Source: Cytospora piceicola (Eukaryota > Ascomycota > Sordariomycetes > Diaporthales > Cytosporaceae). Taken from it: a DNA stretch of 40,983 bases. The position numbers and the translations under genes are program-made. Below are positions 35,641 through 40,983 of the stretch, in pieces. The notes beneath the pieces were generated by a model. It worked only from the letters and a program-made list of their open reading frames with translations, did not search any database and was not told where the DNA came from. Within the stretch, counting starts at the first letter, position 1; each line of letters starts with the position of its first letter. The stretch is taken from contig JALQBC010000090.1 in NCBI GenBank assembly GCA_023375675.1, forward strand, positions 1 through 40,983, in the 5' to 3' direction.

Positions 35641-38600
35641 TTTAGCTTTTACGTTAATTAATATATACTGTTTAAAAAAACTTATTATATTTTAAGTTAA
35701 CGTTTAAGCCTCCGGCCTTACTTACGATATCGCTTTTAACTTTATTTATAAAGCCGACGTCGATATAATTTTTATTTAAAACCTATAAGCTAAACTTAAA
35801 AACTAATATCGTTTTATTAAAACTTATTTAAGCTTCGATATTTTTATACCGGTAAAAAACTAAACTATAGCCTTTTTTATTATTATTTATATTAGAAAAT
35901 CTTTATATTACTCGGTGTATTAACTATATCTGTTTAACTCGTTATACTACTATATTATTTTTATTAACGGTATTACCTTCGTTAACTTATACCGACGGTA
36001 ATCCGGAACCGACTAAATTTTAAAATAACTAAAATAATAAACGGTTTTTTATAACTTTATTATTATAGGCGATTTTAACGTTACTTATTAAACTTAGTAG
36101 CTTAACTATAGTTATTACGTAAGCCCGGGTAACCGGATCGCTATATAAGCCGATAACGCCGGCTTTATAGCCTTTAATCCTTTTACCTTTATTTATAACC
36201 TTAATAATACTATTAACTTTATCTTTTTTAACGTTTTTAAAGCTACTACTTAAATACTTTACTTTTTATATACCGGATCGAAATATAATATTCTATAAAC
36301 TATAGTCTTTACCGGTATACCTTACTATTATAAAACCCTCCGGCTCCGCTTTAATTTTTTATAAAATACAGAATTCGTTTAACTTATTAAACGATTTATT
36401 ATATTACTTTTAAAAACTATAGATACCTCCTTTTAGCTTAATACTTTAGCTATTAGTACTATAGCCTTATTATAAAAATATATTTAAGCTATAAAAAAAC
36501 TTATTTTTAGTTCTAGTTACGTTACTTTTTAATAGTCTTTAAAATACTACGTTACGTATAAGTCTATACTAAACGCGTATACTTTAAACCTCTTTATCGT
36601 TCACCGATATTTCCGAATAACGGTATAATATATTAAAAAGTAATATTAATAGAACTAAATTACTTTTATAACTAACGATAATTAAATCTTTTAAGTTATT
36701 AAATAGTATAAATTTATAAATACTTTCCGTTTCTTACTTTTTATATAAAACGGCTTACCTATTATAACCTTTATCGATAAGGCTAAGTATTTATATACCT
36801 TTATTTTATATTACTTTTCCTTTAATTAAGATATTCCGGACTTTTAAAAACTATATATTTTCGATATAGCTTCGATTTTATAAAATCTCTATATTTATAC
36901 TAATAAAGTTAAAGCGTACTATATCGGGTTATATAATATAGTTCCCGGTACCGATATTATTATAGTTTATATACTTTTTTTAATATAGCTAGCTATTACC
37001 GAAGCCGTTTAAATACTTTATAAAAACTGTTTAACTATCGGTTACTACCTTTATACTTTCCGGTAAACGGAGGTTGTTATAATCTTTAAATAAGGTAAAT
37101 CGGATTACTTAAGTTTCTGCTCTTACTACCCGATTACTTTACTTTTCTGTTTAAGTAAAAGGTTAAAACGTTTCGTCGTTTAATATATATTTACCTTTAC
37201 TATCTACTATTACCTGCTTAACCTTTAATACTTTAATATACTTTTTAAATAATTAACTACCGATTTAGTCGTTTACTTTACCTACGATATTAAATCTGCT
37301 CTTTAATAAAAACTAATAGCCTCGTTTTTAACTATAAACGTTTAAAGCGTATTCGATACTATCTTATTTAACTGCTTTACGTTTTACCTTTATTAATAAG
37401 GTTAGCTTTTATATTTCGTTTTATAAGTATACTTCTTTATTACTAGCCGTTCTATATAAATACGTTTAAAAGGCGTTTATATAGTTATATACCTTTTAGT
37501 TTATAATATACTTGAAAAGTCTTTAGCTTTTCCGATTTTATATATACTATATCTCTTCTTTTTACTACTTTATAAAAACGTTACTTTTTACTATATATAC
37601 GCCGACGATATAGCTTTTTTATAAACTAAATATAATACAGCTATAACTTTATATACCTTTTTTAAAAACCTTTAAAACGCCCTTATATAAAGATAGGATA
37701 ACGTAATCGGTTTTACCTTAGATAAGTTTAAGCTACTTTACTTTACTTACGTCGACGCCTTTAGTTAATATAAGGTCTGAGCCGGCCTGTTTATTATTAC
37801 CTTTAATATTAAGCCGGTTTATTAGTTTAAAGTTTACTTTAACCCTTAACTCTCTTTTCGCTTATACGTTAAAGTATAAGCTATTAAAGTATACTATATA
37901 GCTTTTTATCTTTATAACCTTAACTATATTACTATTAAAACTCTTCCGATAGCGATATATAAAGCTACCCGGGCTTACGTTTTTTTAGTTACTCTCTTTA
38001 TAGCTTAAGTTTAAATAAAAGGATTATATAAACCTAATATCTACCTTACTAATAAAATAGTCTTTATATAATAATAAAGCTATTTCTATAATATCGATAA
38101 AGCTGTTTACGTTATTATTAAAGTAGTAGTACCGGCTTAACGTATAATTTCGACCGCTATAGTTTACTACGATAATAAGTTTCTTTTAGCCGAGGTTTTA
38201 ACTTAATAAGTCTAGTTTTAAATTAGCTTCCGATTTCGTACCTTTAACTAAAATCACCTAATTATTATCTGTTTATATAACCTTTTACCTTATATTAACT
38301 ATAAAAATAAAAGGCCGGTCTTTTATCTTTACTTTTTTCCGCTTACTACTTACTTATAATAGCTTTCGGTATTAGCCTTTCTTTATACTAAACCTACTTT
38401 AATACCTATATAATATATAATACTTTTAGTATTTATACTATACGGTAAGCTATAAGGTAAATTATACTATAACGATATATATTTTTTTAGCTTTTAGAAT
38501 TCGGTCTTTTTATACTTTAACGGCTTTACTATTAAAAGTAATACCGGCTAAGGATTTATAATAATTAAAACGATAAACGTATTTATTATAACGGTAGCCT

Positions 38601-39440
38601 TTTACCTTATTCGAAAGTCTTTAACGTCGAAATCCGAAGCGTTTTTTAAACGGTTTTATAAGCTTTAGTAATATACCCCTTTACTACCCTTATATTCTTA
38701 TAATACTATATTTATATCGATAATACCGCAGTTATTTAAAGTATTATTAACCGTATACTAAATAGCTTATAATATAAGTTCTTTTTCTTTAAGGATACTA
38801 TCTTTTAAATCTCGGTCTTAGTTATTATTATTTAAAGCTTAAGCTATACCGATATTAAAGGTAATAAAAACGCCGACTAAATCGCTAAAACAGCGGCGTA
38901 CGGTAAATACCTCGGTAGGCTAAAAAGGCTACGTTTTATAGATACTATATCCGAAAGGCTAAAGATAATTTCTTAAACGAAAAAACGAAATAAGTAAAAA
39001 CGAAAAGTCTACTTCGATCGTTAATAGTATATAAATATACTAATTAGCTATTAAAAGTAGAGCCTTTGAACTATAATCCCGCCTCTAGAATTTATACTTA
39101 CTTAACAGATACTTTATAAATACTTAACGGAACGATTAAGCTATAGTAACTTTGTTATTTACTATAAGCGATTCGGGTATATTAATATAGGCTAGCTATA
39201 TAGATATAAACGGCCGCGATAGCCGGGATGCTTTTTTAAATATTTATACGTTATAGTTCCTTTTCGGAAATAATAAAGCCGAGTAATTAAATATATATTA
39301 AGCTAATTAAGATAAGAATAATTCTAAGCTCTTATTATAAATTCTAGTATTTATAATACCCTTTCTAACTATAAAAGCGATATAAAGTAATATAACCTCT
39401 CTTATTTTGCTTTTTCTTATATAACCTTTATTTATAAAGC
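35640..39440 (+). pseudogene. LINE C ORF2 relic: endonuclease, reverse transcriptase, RNase H
   Basis: The endonuclease keeps an intact GDFN motif (36068-36079) after a run of Ile codons. The reverse transcriptase keeps YADD (37598-37609), followed by Ile-Ala-Phe-Leu. The RNase H first catalytic Asp has become Asn (38519-38521), while the late motif Tyr-Thr-Asp-Ile-Lys-Gly-Asn-Lys-Asn-Ala-Asp is readable at 38844-38876, where Tyr stands for the usual His. The C-terminal Cys/His tail follows near 39150-39260. Stops from C-to-T change are frequent, so no product is expected. The motif set and order are those of Tad1-like elements. Confidence 0.85.
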
Positions 39441-39602
39441 TTAGCCTTACCGGACATTATAAATTTTTAATAGTTTATATCCTTTTATATTTTATATTTT
39501 CTATTTATTTAGCGATAAAAGGGTATTACTCCCCTTATCTAAAAACGCCCCTCGGAAGGTATTATATAAACAGTATGCATATAAACGTAAATAACATCAT
39601 TA

Positions 39603-39616
39603 TTATAAAGCTACGC
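39603..39616. repeat. Target-site duplication of LINE C, right copy
   Basis: TTATAAAGCTACGC, the less mutated copy of the pair with 33907-33920. Confidence 0.8.
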
Positions 39617-40983
39617 TATTAGTTAGCTACTTTCTTTATTCTTTATTAAGTAATAGCTCTAGCCGTTTAAACGAATTCCGTTATATTTTTAAGCTATTAT
39701 ATAAAGTCTTCGGCTTAAACGTATAGTTTATAAGCCGGTATAGCTAAACGTTAAATTTATTAAATTAGCTTAATATAGTAACTATATTAAAAGAAGAATA
39801 GGCTAATACCGATTATAAAAGTATTTTAGTTATTAATAATAAGCTATACTTTAAAAAAAAAAGTAAGCTTTAGTCGAACTAAGTATATATAATAATAGCT
39901 TATAGGTAATCGAAAGCTTTTTAGTTAGCCTATTCGGTAATACCGTCGGTTTCGAAGTAATATATAGTACTTAGTTATTGCTTAATACTAATAAAATTAT
40001 AAAAACGTTTTTAAAATCCTTTTACTTAATTAAAACCGCAGTTATTAGTTAAAGCGTTAAAGAAACTATAAAATCGCTAATAATAGTTTAAAAACCGCTT
40101 AATATAAGCTTTAGCTTTTATTATAGTTATAGCTTTAAACGTAATAGCTTTATTTAGCTTATTTATAATAACTATAAAGAACTTAAGGTTTTTCGGATAT
40201 TTATAAGGTAAGTAAGTTATAAAGTTAATAAATAACTCGCTTTATATCCGCTTAAGAACTAAAAAAGGCTTAAGAAAGCCTTTCTTTCGGTATTATTAAA
40301 CGGTCTTCCTTTTATATATATTATAGTTCTTTATAAAACGACGTACTATACGATATATTCTAAGCTAAAAATAGTTATAACTAAATAACGAAATAGTTGT
40401 ATTTTAAATAAGGCTAATATATAATAACCTTTATTTATATATATATATATATTCCTTAAAAGGCATATTATATATCGTTTATATATTAAAAAAAAGCTTT
40501 TAGCTTTTTTATAAATAGCTTAGATAAAGTAAAGATAGTTTATATTATGTTTAAAAATAGTATCTTATACGCTTTATAAGTTATTATAAACAAATAGCTT
40601 TCTGTTTTAAAGAACTGTTTTACTATTAACAATAAAGGTAATAAGTTAAATTAAGCTGTTTTAACGTTATTCCGGAAATCGCTATTCTTTATAAAGTAGT
40701 TAAATACTTTGTTTTATAAAGCGTTTATTATTTATCTTTTTTAGTATATCTTATTCTTTTTAAATAGTACGTTTAATTACGTTATAACGGCTCTTTTATA
40801 GTATTTAAGCTAAAAGTAAAAATATAAAAGTTCTTTTAACTAATAAACTTAACCTTTTAAAAGACGTTAAAGAATAAATAAAGTAAATTTAATAATAAAT
40901 ACTATTCTTTATTATATATTAAATTTAAACTTATATTAAATAATTATTAAACAGATACTTATTATATTTATTTATATTATAAA
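39617..40983. mobile_element. Element Z continued, running off the window
   Basis: Sequence after the right duplication of LINE C has the base composition of 32081-33906. Quasi-open stretches exist on both strands, none recognisable. From about 40420 it becomes very AT-rich (TATATATA at 40438-40451), so a different relic may begin there. No gene or RNA is seen. Confidence 0.4.

Larger units (their letters stand above)
33921..39602 (+). mobile_element. LINE C: uninterrupted full-length Tad1-like LINE, 5.68 kb
   Basis: The only LINE copy without an internal insertion. Order: pyrimidine-rich 5' end (33921-33950), palindrome, ORF1 relic, ORF2 relic, 3' UTR ending in AACATCAT repeats. A 14-bp target duplication flanks it. 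Domains match LINE A throughout, which makes this copy the reference for locating the HEL insertion in A and the break in B. It is mutated by RIP and carries stops in every domain, yet some catalytic motifs survive that are lost in LINE A, and vice versa. Confidence 0.9.

Noticed and set aside
37598..37609. YADD box as evidence of an active LINE C
   Set aside because: The flanking frame has several stops and RNase H has lost a catalytic Asp, so the element is dead despite the intact box.

Overview
The window looks like a gene-free, strongly AT-rich block from a filamentous ascomycete (Pezizomycotina-type) genome. Almost every piece is a dead or non-autonomous transposable element. CpA and TpG are scarce, TpA is very abundant and CpG survives fairly often. 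Copies of the same element differ mostly by C/T and G/A changes, and coding relics carry stops where Gln or Trp codons would be expected. This is the pattern of repeat-induced point mutation (RIP). The LINE is of the Tad1 type found in fungi. I found no intact protein gene and no rRNA or tRNA. The only ATG-initiated frame I was given (minus strand, 21308 to 21126) lies inside a repeat.

Layout: 1-153 is an inverted (TAAG)n tract. 154-1344 is copy 1 of a non-autonomous Helitron/Helentron-like element (here HEL): a GC-rich hairpin terminus, a (CTTA)n core and a ~540-bp second terminus. 1345-3179 is featureless AT-rich relic DNA. 3180-8822 is X1, a copy of an unclassified repeat (X), carrying a 168-bp small element at 5896-6064. 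8823-9759 is unassigned. X2, a second copy of X, runs from about 9760 to 30428 but is split by nested insertions.

Nesting in X2: a hAT-like DNA transposon relic (W, 10448-22377, 8-bp target duplication) sits in X2. A full-length Tad1-like LINE (LINE A, 13545-22309, 13-bp target duplication) sits in W. HEL copy 2 (18389-21490) sits in the RNase H region of LINE A. A second 168-bp element (19661-19829) sits in the microsatellite core of HEL copy 2. Elsewhere in X2 are a 540-bp MITE whose terminal repeats match W (23220-23759), a 3'-lost LINE B (25242-26990) joined to HEL copy 3 (26991-27855), and a ~608-bp long-TIR element (29556-30163).

From 30429 there is more relic DNA and an unidentified element (Z) with a plus-strand coding relic. 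Full-length LINE C (33921-39602, 14-bp target duplication) splits Z, which resumes at 39603 and runs off the window.

The most notable item is the HEL family. It combines subterminal inverted repeats, a terminal hairpin followed by CTAG, a large cruciform-like hairpin whose 3-nt loop is inverted between copies, and a tetranucleotide core varying from about 0.15 to 2.1 kb. All boundaries were read by eye from copy-to-copy comparison. Element class names are inferred from structure, and ends are uncertain by a few bases where stated.
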